NCBI GenBank assembly: GCA_946699065.1 | Contig: CAMPDV010002033.1 | Location: forward strand, 1 to 64,000 | Direction: 5' to 3' | Source: Loxodes magnus | Taxonomy: Eukaryota; Ciliophora; Karyorelictea; Loxodida; Loxodidae | DNA length: 64,000 nucleotides | Part shown: positions 36,790-50,250 of the stretch, in pieces | How the letters are laid out: each line of letters begins with the position of its first letter | How positions within the stretch are numbered: the first letter of the stretch is position 1 | Translations under genes and position numbers: made by a program | The notes under the pieces: generated by a model | The model's database searches: none | What the model saw: the letters and a program-made list of their open reading frames with translations, nothing else | Told to the model about the DNA's origin: nothing

Positions 36790-37553
36790 TATTCTTTGAA
36801 AGGTACTAAATTATAATAAAATCTTCTAAATCACTATTCAATTAACTAGAAATCTTAAACTTGCTGTGACTTCATTCATTGCAGATGCTGCTAAATTTTT
36901 AAATCTCCATATGTTGGATTTTGAAATTTCTGAAAATTATATCATATAGGGTTTAATTATCTATTACTATCCCTTAATTTGATTTCTGTTAATTTATTTA
37001 TAATTTGAGTGTAATAAAAGTTTATACTTCTATATTAACCACTTTTGGAGAAGGTAAAACTGGGGAAATTTAAATGATGTTATCTAGAAATATTTCTCTT
37101 ATTTTAGAAATTAGTAGAGCTCCCAATTCTAAACTTATTCCACCACCTATTGAATAATCTATTTAAAATGCATATAAATAGTCATAAAATTAACTTCTTT
37201 TCTTGCAGGATCTAAAATAAAGTCATTTAACACTTCTCATTCAGTATAATGTTCTCTGGTTCAATTATTACCTGCATCTGTATATTCAAAAATAAAATTA
37301 TTAGGTCTGAATAATTATCTAAAAGAATTAGTTCTAACAGAATTCATAATAACAGATACAAATTTTTAAAAATAGATCTAGGAATAAATTTTCCTACCTT
37401 AGCTTTGTTAAAATAAGCATTTTTTTGCAATTCAGAATCTCCATAATAATTACAGGTAGGATAAATTCTATGTTAATCTGAAATAAATTAATATAAATTA
37501 ACACCAATTTAGTTTTCACATTATCCTGTTTAAACATTTACACTTTCTCTCAT
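36790..37553 (-). pseudogene. truncated, decayed beta-tubulin copy H
   Basis: Minus-strand similarity to beta-tubulin from an ATG at 37551-37553 (MRESVNVQTGQCENQIG) to about residue 260 (equivalent of the [14 protein letters not shown] region) near 36790, then it stops abruptly. Several indels and substitutions at invariant Gly/Trp positions show that it is dead. Confidence 0.8.
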
Positions 37554-38099
37554 ATTTTTAAAACTAACTTGCTTCTTCTAAATTAAATGGATTAAAAGTG
37601 ATAAATGGGAATAATAACAGGCTATATTTAATAATGTTAATAATAATTAATGATAAATAGTAAAATATTGAATTAGCAATATAGCAATATAGAAATATAT
37701 CTAAGCATAACTGAAAATATAGTTTAAGATTTAATAAAATAATAAGTTTAAAATTAAATTTAAACTATAACCATTAATTAAAGATACTTGTCAACATCCC
37801 ATTTCGACAGACAATTAAGTAGAAATATCAGGGTCTTAAATAAAAAGGCTTATAATCATCTTTTCTAGATAATTGGTACTGATTAATAATTTTTAATATA
37901 AAATTACCTTTTAGACATTTTATATTTATCTGGTTTATCATATTTTACTTTTTGCTCCTCATTTTTAAAGATTTAATTAGTTTATGCATATAAAATTCTA
38001 AGCAATAAAAAAAATGGAAAAAAACCCGGTAATCTAAAATTTAAAGTTTAACCTAATAGATCAATCCTATGAATCAATTAAATAACAAGAACCAAGAAT
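37554..38099. other. AT-rich spacer, no gene seen
   Basis: No recognisable coding or RNA signal. Confidence 0.45.
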
Positions 38100-38790
38100 T
38101 AAAAAAAATAAATCTATACAAGTTAAGGATTTGGAAAAGATGAATTTCCAAGCAAAATTAGAAATTTGAGAAACCCCATAAACAGGACATCGTTTAGCTT
38201 TATTCATTAATTGAGAAAATTAATGAAGAAATATAAATCCTGAAGGAAGAAAATTAGAATCTTCGACTTCTTTTCTAAGATAAATAAAAGGAAGATCAAG
38301 ATTAGATAAGTTAAAATTTAGTCTTAAATTGAAGCCTAAACTTCCAAATCTGTCAAATTTGAAAAAAATGCTTAAATACAATAACATTTTTATTTCAAAC
38401 CCTTAATAGAACGTTGTAATTGCTGCCAAAGGACTGGACATTTATGAAAATAATGTCGTAAGTGAAAAAGAGTGCTTCAGCAGCACAGAAAAGAATTTGG
38501 AGCATCGAGAACGTTATATTGCAACTACTATGGAGGTGTCTATAGAAAGAAAGCAGCATTAATTAACTCAAGCTTGACATTACTTAAGAAGAATCTTGAT
38601 AATTAATAATAATAAAATAAATAGCTTCAAAAGGACAATGATGAACTTAGAATTTATTTAGAGAAGCTGGAGATAAATTACAATAAGATGGAAGAACAAT
38701 TCTAAGAGTTTCTTGAAGAGAAAGAAGAATTATCCCAGTTTGAAATTGACTCAGATGAAGATATGTAAAGTTGAAAGTGAATATAAGAAC
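38100..38790 (+). pseudogene. gag-like protein with coiled coils and a perfect CCHC zinc knuckle
   Basis: The plus strand encodes a basic start (RIWKRWISKQNQKFEKPHKQ), a coiled coil (LIEKINEEIQILKEENQNL) and, after one frameshift near 38330, the retroviral-type zinc knuckle CNCCQRTGHLWKQC at 38415-38456 (C-x2-C-x4-H-x4-C, with Trp encoded by TGA). Then come a possible decayed second knuckle (YCNYYGG), another coiled coil and an acidic end (EIDSDEDM). Nucleocapsid/ORF1 proteins of retrotransposons have this layout. The HLW-K-Q-C motif resembles HLW-R-R-C in the element at 7.7 kb. No protease, integrase or polymerase follows. Confidence 0.55.
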
Positions 38791-40798
38791 TTTTGTTGTA
38801 TTTAATTTGAGGAAATATTTTCTCTAGTTAAAGATGACCCAAAACCCTTTTAGTTAAAATTAATTAATTAATAAAATTCTAAGCATAAATACTTTAATTT
38901 CTAGGTATTGTATTAACTTATATATAACTATCCAAATTTAATTAAGACATAGTATAAACTCTTAAATTATAAAAGATAAGTAAAGCTATTTAGATTTTTA
39001 ACTAATTTATTAGACTAGTAAAAGTTTCATTTTTATCTCTTAATCTTGCCTAGAAAGCGATACTATATTTCATTAGTTATTTATGTATTCATTTCTTTAT
39101 CCTTTCTAACTTTCTAAATTATTACAAATCTTATCTTTTTATCAAGTAAAGCAGCTTTAAACATAAAATTAGAGACTTCTAAATATCAATCATATTCCTA
39201 GTGTTATTAGAAAATGTCAAAACTCAGTATCTGACTTTTCCATAATGTTCAATTTTTTAATCTATTTTTGCTATAAAGATTAAATATTTTAATAAATACA
39301 GCTAAAGTTTTCATTGTATTAAAAAGCTATTATTCTCAAATGTGAAACCATAATTTTTTCACTTTAAACACTACAGATAGATTTAAGGCTCTTAACTCTA
39401 ATGAAAATTTGTTTATTATAAAATCATATTGCGAAAAAATTAAATAAATATCAAATGTATTAAAACTGCCTTTTCCAGCTTATATCAGTTCTTTTATCTC
39501 AATAATATATTGAAAATAAAACTAATATTTTATTTATAAAAGCATAACTAGCTCTCCTTTTCTTACTAGTAAATGTTGAAACTTGCTACTGAAAAAGTCT
39601 TTATTTATACTCACGTTTTCAATTATTTGTTAGCTTTCTTTTACAAAGGGTTGAAGGGTTTTCATCAAGTTAAACAAAAATTAAAATAAAACTTACGGTA
39701 AGACAGTGAGATGCTATTAACAATATTTGAATAAATAGCAAAAAAAACCATGTTCAAAAATTTAAATTTGTTTATAATTAATTAACTAAATATACATATA
39801 TCTATATGATAAGATTTAAATTTACTAACATGAAATGTTTATTTAAATTTAATTTTAATTAATTTTTTATGTATGCTAGTCTATTTATACATATCTGTAA
39901 TTTAATGAAAGTTATTTTTAGAACAGTATAATTTTTAACGAGTTAGATTAAAAATTATTTTATTTAATTGAAAACTTAAGAAAGCCTTATGAGCAATTAT
40001 GAGGGTCTTCTTATCGAATTTAAAAGAATCTGAAACTTTAATCCAAAATTTAAGTTAAAAAAGTAAAAAATAATGAAAAAAGAAGAACTTTAAAATTTTA
40101 AAAAGTAGGCTTTCATTTAATAATAGCTAAAATGTTTGCTAAAAACATTGATAAATAATTTTAATAATTAATAGCTTATTTATACTTGAATTTATTTACT
40201 TTTTAAAATATTCATTTTTATAATAGCAAAAATTTTATAAAATACAGATATAATTAATATTTTAAATAATTTTCTGATAAATTTAAAACGCTAAAACATT
40301 TTTTTAGTAATTTTAATATGTTTAACTATTAATAATAACTTTAGAATCTTATTAAATAAAACTATTTTATAATCAAAGTAGCTGAAAAAGCCAATATCCA
40401 TAAATTTATATTTACTTGCTAGTATACCTATGTATTTAAAGATAACTAAAGTTATCTAATGGAAATCTTATATATATTACATGACTTATTTGTCTTAAAT
40501 GTCTTTCTTGCTTAAAATAAATCTTATTATTACCAAAGTAGTTGATATTTATTAATTTTAGGCTATTAAAGTTCTGCTATTATATTTGATAACATAGATA
40601 TAGCTATACATTTTTAAAGTTTAAACACTGATTCTTAATGATACTAAATTGTATCATTTTAGTAAACTAATTTATTGATAATAGATATAGCAGAATACAT
40701 TAAGAAATATTTACCTATACATCTAGAACTTCTTTTCTTTGCCAGTATTCTACATTTTACCTTTTAAAAGCAGAGATACTTCTTACCTTCATAAAAGT
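38791..40798. other. AT-rich intergenic DNA, upstream region of beta-tubulin B
   Basis: No gene recognised. Similarity to the 5' flank of beta-tubulin C extends only about 60-110 bp upstream of the start codon (to roughly 40690), which sets the outer edge of the inverted repeat arm and probably includes the core promoter. Confidence 0.5.
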
Positions 40799-42136
<1,338 letters not shown>

Positions 42137-42410
42137 GTATTAAAAACATTTAATTCATAAATCACTAAAAAGTTTTTAAGTATTAGAAAAGTAAATTAAA
42201 ACTTAAAAGTAAAGCTTGAGTTATAAAAATTACTGAAGATAGGATATTTCGAAAGTTTAAAAAAAATTATTTTATTTATAATAATTTTATTAAAGATAAT
42301 TTTGAAAAGAAAAGAGTTTATGTATATTATATGATTAATCTTTATTAAGTCTTTGAGAAATTTTTTTAATAAATTAAATTTTAAATATTTAAAATTATAA
42401 TGCTATTTAA

Positions 42411-43831
42411 AAAAATTTATTTTTGTTATGCACAATTTATTTTTATTTCCAGACGATTTTAAATTATATAAATGAACCTTGTAAATTTTTGCTTTAAAAC
42501 AGGTGTGTGTTTTTACTCAAAGAATTGCTTTTTAATTATTTTATATATTTTAAATGTCAAAAAATATTAATAATTGTAAATTAATTTTTAAAATTAAAAA
42601 TTAGAGTATAGAGATCTAGTAAAAGATAGATAATCAAAAAGATTTCCCAATAAAACTTTAAACAAAAATTTTCAAGTAATGCCAATTTAAATATAAAAAT
42701 AGCATTTTAAATCATTTTATCTTTTATGATTAAATCAAACATTGTAAATAAAAATAATTATAGCATTTATTAGTGAAATAATAAAGTAAAATATCTTTTT
42801 AATCAAAATATTTATTTAAAAAATTCATGTAAAGTATTTTAATTGTATTTTTTGAATTTAAATGAAAATAATAAATAAAATTTTAATCATAATAAAAAAA
42901 TTAAAATTTTAGAAAAATCTAATTAAAAATGTTTCATTTTTTTTAAATAACTAAGTATGATATTGCATATTGTAGATTCTAAATTATAATTTATATAATT
43001 AAAAGTGAATGAAAAATAAAATATCATAAATATTATTAAAATATAGTTTATAGAAAATATTACCTAAATGAAAAAACTATCAAAAATTAATAAAAGTAAC
43101 TTTAGAAATTAGAAATAAACTAACAATATAAATGATTTCGAAGAAAGAAAATTAAAGATTTTCTTTTTAAATAAAAAATATATAAATTTTATTTTATAAA
43201 ATAATAATAACCTTTCCATGCTTTTTTTAATATTTTGTACATTATTTATTATAAAATCTAACTCTTTATAATAAAAAAAGTGATTAAGGAATATAAAAAT
43301 ATTTTTTAAGCTATAAAGAAAAATAAAAAAATAATTACAAAAAATATATTAGCATCAACAATAAAATATAAAATTTTCTGAAGAAAATCATTGAAAAATA
43401 GAAAAGTTTTGACATGAAAAAATTTGAGAAAATTCAGATGAAAATTAAAAATTTTATGCCAAATACAAAAAGAATATATAAAGAAATAGTCGAGATTAAA
43501 AAGAAAAATATATATACTGAGAAATATACTGTAAAATGACAAATTGATAAAAAAATACATCAAAGAAAAATATTTAATATTTTAAAAAATGCATATAAAT
43601 ATGTTTAAAATATTAGAATAATATATATTTAAAAAAGCTATCAATCAATAAAAACAAATATAAAATTTGAAAAAAATACATTAAAGCTATAGAAAATGCT
43701 TTAAACATTTGAAAGAAAAAATGATAAATAGCATTAAAAGATAAAGATAAAACATAAAACTATATGGAATAAAAAAAACAAGAAAGATAATCATAAAAAA
43801 TAAAAGAAAGAAATAAATAAATAAAAATAAT
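42411..43831. other. AT-rich spacer of the inverted repeat
   Basis: No gene recognised. 42411-43210 is homologous (inverted) to the left end of the window and shows the empty site for the insertion at 667-2653. 43211-43831 is poly-A-rich DNA not matched elsewhere in the window as far as I can see. Confidence 0.55.
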
Positions 43832-44110
43832 TTTTTTTAAATAGCATTATAATTTTAAATATTTAAAATTTAATTTATTAAAAAAATTTCTCAAAGACTT
43901 AATAAAGATTAATCATATAATATACATAAACTCTTTTCTTTTCAAAATTATCTTTAATAAAATTATTATAAATAAAATAATTTTTTTTAAACTTTCGAAA
44001 TATCCTATCTTCAGTAATTTTTATAACTCAAGCTTTACTTTTAAGTTTTAATTTACTTTTCTAATACTTAAAAACTTTTTAGTGATTTATGAATTAAATG
44101 TTTTTAATAC

Positions 44111-45448
<1,338 letters not shown>

Positions 45449-46190
45449 ACTTTTATGAAGGTAAGAAGTATCTCTGCTTTTAAAAGGTAAAATGTAGAAT
45501 ACTGGCAAAGAAAAGAAGTTCTAGATGAATGAGTTAGCTAAATGTTTCTTAATCTATTCTTATATATTTTATCTATTAGTTTTTTATTAAATCCATATTT
45601 ACAAGTTACTAAAAGATAATACTACTTAATTTTAGTTTAATTAGTTATATTCTAATTTTATTTTAATTAACAAAAATGTTTAAAATAAAGAGATACAGAA
45701 GAATTACCTTTGAAAATGTACAGCTACTTTACCATTTAACTAGTTATCTAATAAAATATAGGAGAAGAAAAAGTACTTAAATGGCTTTAAGATGAAATAT
45801 TATTAATCATATTGAAATACTTTGATGGATAAGTAATAAAAATAAAATCTTCTTTAAATAAAAAAAAGAAATTTAAAATTTGTATTAGACAAAAAAATCA
45901 AATAAATACATAAACTTAAACATTTAATTTAATATCTTAAAAGCACTAAGATTATTTAAATTAAAAGGGTTAATTGTTTTATTAAAAGTATATTATAGAG
46001 GTATATTAGCAAGAAGTTAGCAATAATTGATTCAATTGCTAAAAATTAAAAGTTTTCAAGTTTCAGATAAAATAAAAAATAAATTTCTACTTTAAATATA
46101 AAAATGATATCTAAAGAAGATTTACATTTAAGTCAATTAATTAAAAAGCATAAATGAGAAAAGTGTTTTAAGGCTTAGTTAGATAAAAGA
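45449..46190. other. AT-rich spacer, beta-tubulin C 5' flank to tRNA-Gly
   Basis: Duplicate of 4376-5117, with no gene seen. It presumably carries the beta-tubulin promoter. Confidence 0.6.
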
Positions 46191-46261
46191 TGCATCAGCC
46201 GGGAATCGAACCCGGGTCACTTCGATGGCAACGAAGTATTCTACCACTAGACCACTAATGC
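46191..46261 (-). tRNA. tRNA-Gly(GCC), copy 2
   Basis: Seventy-one nt, acceptor GCATTAG/CTGATGC, anticodon loop TTGCCAT, T arm CCGGG-TTCGATT-CCCGG intact, followed by TTTT. Full cloverleaf. The duplicate of 5118-5187 without that copy's lesion. Confidence 0.95.
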
Positions 46262-47824
46262 TGTTAAATAATAAATAATCAAAAGTTTAAATAGAATAAA
46301 AATATCTTTCTAACTAAATAATTAATTAATTTTAATAAAATTTGATTACAAAAGGATATAAACTAAATTAAAGTAAATCAAAGTTTTTTTCTTAATCCTA
46401 AATTATTTTTGTTTAATGTTCATATAGCTCAAAACTTAGTCTTCTTTTAAGATTTGTTTAATTTATTGATAGTAGTTAGTAATCAAAGCTAATTTATTAT
46501 TTCTTTTATAAATAAACTAATTGAAGTTAATATGTTTAGTGCTTTTATTGAGATCATTGAGAAACTTTATGTAAATTGAAGTTTTAAACACACTTAAGAA
46601 GAATTTTAAAGACAGAGAGTGATTTAAAATATTTAAATTTTATACAATGAGATATTTTTTTATGAATTATGAACAAAATGTTACTAAGATAAGCATCTAA
46701 TTTTTATAAATTAAATTATTCTTAATTTTAGTGTACTAAATAACTTGATAGATTCTTTGATATTTATGAAGAAACTATAAAAATATATAAAAAATGATAA
46801 TAATTGAAGTTTATTATTTAATTATAGCACTTTTTATAAATAAACAATATTTTCGCTAAAAATTAAATTTGTAAACGACAAATTAGTTTTTTGATATAAT
46901 TGTTTACTGATTTGACTATTATATTTAAAAAGTAGCTGATGTTTTCTTCTCATGATAAATAAAATTATTTTAAAGCAAAGCAAAAGATTAAAATAATAGG
47001 AGATTACTAATAAAAGATAGAATCTTTTTAAATTTATTAAGCAAATATTAATGACAAACAGGAGGTTATTAATTATTAACAGAAATAAATTTCATTTTTA
47101 TTTAAAATGTTTGCTTCACAATAAGTTGCTGTCGTAAATACGTTATTTTACAAAAAATGTTAAGCAAATTTTAGTTTTTGTCTCTATTATAATTTAAAAC
47201 ATTTGGCTCATATTATTTTAAAAGGATTCTTTTATAATTATTAATTCAGATATAACATATATGTTTAATAATATTTGTACATGAAGAAAAGTTAAATTAA
47301 AGAATGCATTAATATAATTTTCCAAATTAATAATAAAATAGTTGCTTATTTATGAAAAATAAATTAGCTAAAAATAGATTTTTAAGTTGATCTTTATTTT
47401 TTGTTAAAAATAGTCAAAAGAGGAACTACTTTATTGCTTTAAAAAATTAGATTTAATTTTAAGGATTTAAAGTTAGTGAAAGTTACTCTGAAACTTTTTT
47501 CGAAGGAAATTTAATAATAAAACCTTTAAATAGCTTTATTTCAAAAAAAATTAAAAATTCTACTTACTGTATAAAAAATAATTTTCCAGATATCAATCTC
47601 AGCTAAATGTAAAACTATTAAATCTAACCAACATAAGAATTGCAAAATTTAAATGTTTAAAGCTTTAATTTAAAAAATAAGTGATATGAATATAAATACA
47701 ACCTAAGTTAGAGTAAATTTTAAATTTAGCTAGAAGATTTAAAATAATGAAGCTTTGATATTAATAGTATAATAGCTAAATAAATAAGATTATTTTTATT
47801 TATCATTTAATTATTAAAAATATG
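46262..47824. other. AT-rich intergenic DNA between tRNA-Gly and tRNA-Pro (duplicate)
   Basis: Close copy of 5188-6754. No gene recognised. Confidence 0.6.
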
Positions 47825-48081
47825 TAAAAAGGGCATTAACAAATAACTTGATTTTAAGTATGATTGAGGGAAAAATAAATCCATTAGTAATATTTGAATA
47901 AAGAAGACTTAAAATAATTATTTTTAGAATGAACAAAAATACAAGAAAAAGATAAACTAAACTAAAAAAAATCAAATCAAAACAATAATGAAGATCTAAT
48001 AGTTTCAGAATGAGAGTGATATCATAAAAATTATTTTATTAAGCTGAAAGGCAACATTATTTAATTTAATTTAAAAAGGGC
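47825..48081. mobile_element. ~247-bp insertion at the 3' end of a tRNA-Pro gene with 10-bp direct repeats
   Basis: TAAAAAGGGC stands at 47825-47834 and again at 48072-48081, while the paralogous site at 6749-6758 has it once with nothing in between. The repeat is the last four bases of tRNA-Pro plus its T-run terminator, seen on the opposite strand. The inserted DNA is A/T-rich, has no ORF I can support, and ends in TTATTTAATTTAATTT, the same type of tail as the gag-like element at 8625-8645. A SINE-like element using the same machinery, targeted to tRNA 3' ends, would explain this. Confidence 0.7.
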
Positions 48082-48149
48082 TGTTCCGGGAATTGAACCC
48101 GGGACCTCTCGCACCCTAAGCGAGAATCATACCACTAGACCAAACAACC
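48078..48149 (-). tRNA. tRNA-Pro(AGG), copy 2
   Basis: Identical 72-nt tRNA-Pro with anticodon AGG. Its 3' end and T-run terminator were re-created by the target-site duplication of the neighbouring insertion, so the gene stays complete. Confidence 0.95.
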
Positions 48150-48454
48150 TGTTATAAGCATATTAAGCAATTGCTTTAAAATGTTTGATAATACAAATAG
48201 TTTCTACTAGAAATTTAGCTATTTAATATTTATAAGATAAAACTCCTTTTAATTTTCCTTTTTAATATAGTAAACTAATAATATGAAATATCAGTTTAAC
48301 AAACTAAGCACTAAATTAAGTAATTAAAAGTCTTCTAAGTTTCTATTCTTAAACCTAGAAAAATTTCATAAAAGGCTGTAAAAATAGCGATAAAACGCTT
48401 AATTATTTATTTAATTACAATAAAATTAAAATTATCCTTTTAAGAATATTGAAG

Positions 48455-49035
48455 TAAGTGAAGAAGGAAAAGTTGCTAGTAAGCAGCTTTATTTTTTGAT
48501 GAAAAGGAAGATATTAAAAAATATTAAATATTAAAGATAAAAAATAAAAGTTAATTTTGCAATTATATAAAATAGCATCTTATAAAATATAAAATAATTT
48601 CTATAAAGCTAAAATATTAAGGTCATAAAAAATTAAAAAATAGTTTTATAATTAGATATGAAGAAAGAAGATATAAAAGATTTAAATAAACAGATTTTGC
48701 AAAAGATTTAACAATTACTGAATTGACTGAAAAATTTTATAAAGAATATTCAAAATGAATTAAAAAAATATTTATGATATAAGTTAAAGAATTCTAAAGT
48801 AAGGAATGAAATATATTTAGATAGCGAAAGAATTTATTTATAATTTAGAGTAAAAAATTATTAAAATAGTTAGAAAAATTTAAATAACAAAAATTCGAAA
48901 AGAACTTAATAAGGCAGAAACTTATATGGAAAATAAGTAATTTGTCTTTACTAATGAAAATAAGTTGAAATAGATAATATATAAGAAAGAAATTATAAAA
49001 ATGGATGCTAATTCGGCTTGAGTTATAAAAAAAAA
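48455..49035 (+). pseudogene. second copy of the unknown helical gene (5' part)
   Basis: Duplicate of about 7130-7711, ending at the same AATTCGGCTTGAGTT target site followed by the left end of the gag-like element. Compared with the first copy it has single-base losses in A/T runs (near 48730-48760) and an 8-base shortening near 48660, so the two copies do not keep the same frame. The part of the gene beyond the element is missing here. Confidence 0.45.
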
Positions 49036-49251
49036 TATGGTAGAAGGTTTCAGAAAGGGCTTCTATACCACCTCTTTCTAAGCTAAAAAGGAAGAGAGGA
49101 AGCAGGAAACCTAAATTTCTAAACACCATACGTCATCTTCCAAAAGCTAACCTTCTTCTTAAACCATATAGGAGCAACTCTAAACAACACCCCCCAGACA
49201 ACCCTAGAAACACTAACATGCAACAATATCGACTGAGGACCTTCCCAAGAA
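49036..49251 (+). pseudogene. left end of the gag-like element, truncated by a rearrangement
   Basis: Begins MVEGFRKGFYTTSF like the copy at 7724 and keeps six C near 49190, which preserves one frame through TISTEDLPKK. It is cut at 49252, where it joins the middle of a membrane-protein gene. Confidence 0.55.
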
Positions 49252-50250
49252 GAATCTGGAGAACGTTACCTATAAATAGACTTGATTACCTTTATAGCAT
49301 TAGTTATAGTTAACGTCTATTTTATAGCTAAGTGAAGCTAAAATTTAATAATGGAGCTTGGCTTATAGATCTTAAGGAATTCATTGAAATGGTACTACTT
49401 TTTAGGATGCTTCAAATAAAAAATAGACTTAATAGAGATTTTTAATAATTTAGATAGAAAAAAATAAAAATAGAACGCTAAAAGGAACAAGCCATTAAAA
49501 GCAAGATATTGATTTATAAATTAGCCAGCAATATAACCAGACTAAGATAGTTAAAAATTTAATTTACAAGACTTTTCTTCAAAAAGCAAAAAGCTTTATA
49601 AACTATTTGATAAGGAGCAAGAAATACAATGCTTAAATTAAATCGAAAATTAACTAATGCTTGAAATCAGTTAGAGTGACTTATATAAACTAATTTGTTG
49701 GAATAGCCACTTTTCTGTTAAGGAATATTGAAATAATAGAGTCTAATAGTTTCTCTTAAAGTATAGAGAATAAGAACTATAAAATTATTAATCTAAGGAG
49801 GAAAAAGATAATCATTTAGAGAAGGAAACTAAAGAAATGGAAGATTAAAGTCTTTTATAAAAGAATAAAGAACTACCGTTTCATTAAAATCGAGAAAAAT
49901 TGGAAGGCGAAAGTATGCTTAACGTTTTGTAAGAAGAGTCAGATATGCTTACTCAGAGAAGTGATTAAATACTTCTTAAAATAAATAATTATCTATGCAA
50001 GCCGTAAACTGGTATTAAAGGATTTCTTCCAATAAAAAACCAAATAAATTCTTTAGACTTAATGAAGCAAATCGATAAATTTGAAGTCATTAGTGAAGAT
50101 CGAAGTTTAGATTTTGAATAATAGTATAAAATTCTAGAGTATTCACAAAACTAAATCGAATCTTACGATCCAAGTGATGCTAGTAAAAATTTCTTAAAGA
50201 AAAGCCAAGACTGAGCTAAGGAAATGATTGAGACTCTATATTTTAATTGA
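49252..50250 (+). pseudogene. 3' fragment of a paralogue of the large beta-helix membrane gene
   Basis: From the breakpoint the plus strand reads ESGERYLQIDLITFIALVIV, aligned with ESGESHIIIDMAVFILLVLA of the gene at 23061-30689. It continues through ILRNSLKWYYFLGCF (against ILRKSLKWYFLLGFF), KLYKLFDKEQEI (KLFDYYEEV) and VKEYWNNRV (VENYWNQRI), with Trp as TGA in the last. A Gln/Glu/Lys-rich cytoplasmic tail follows to a TGA at 50212 or 50248. The signal peptide, beta-helix and all but the last membrane segment are missing. It is a different family member, not a recent copy. Confidence 0.75.

Noticed and set aside
43306..43563. 85-codon minus-strand ORF rich in Phe, Ile and Tyr
   Set aside because: It is a complement of an A-rich tract. 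The composition is what poly-A/T DNA gives by chance, and no conserved copy exists in the duplicated flank.
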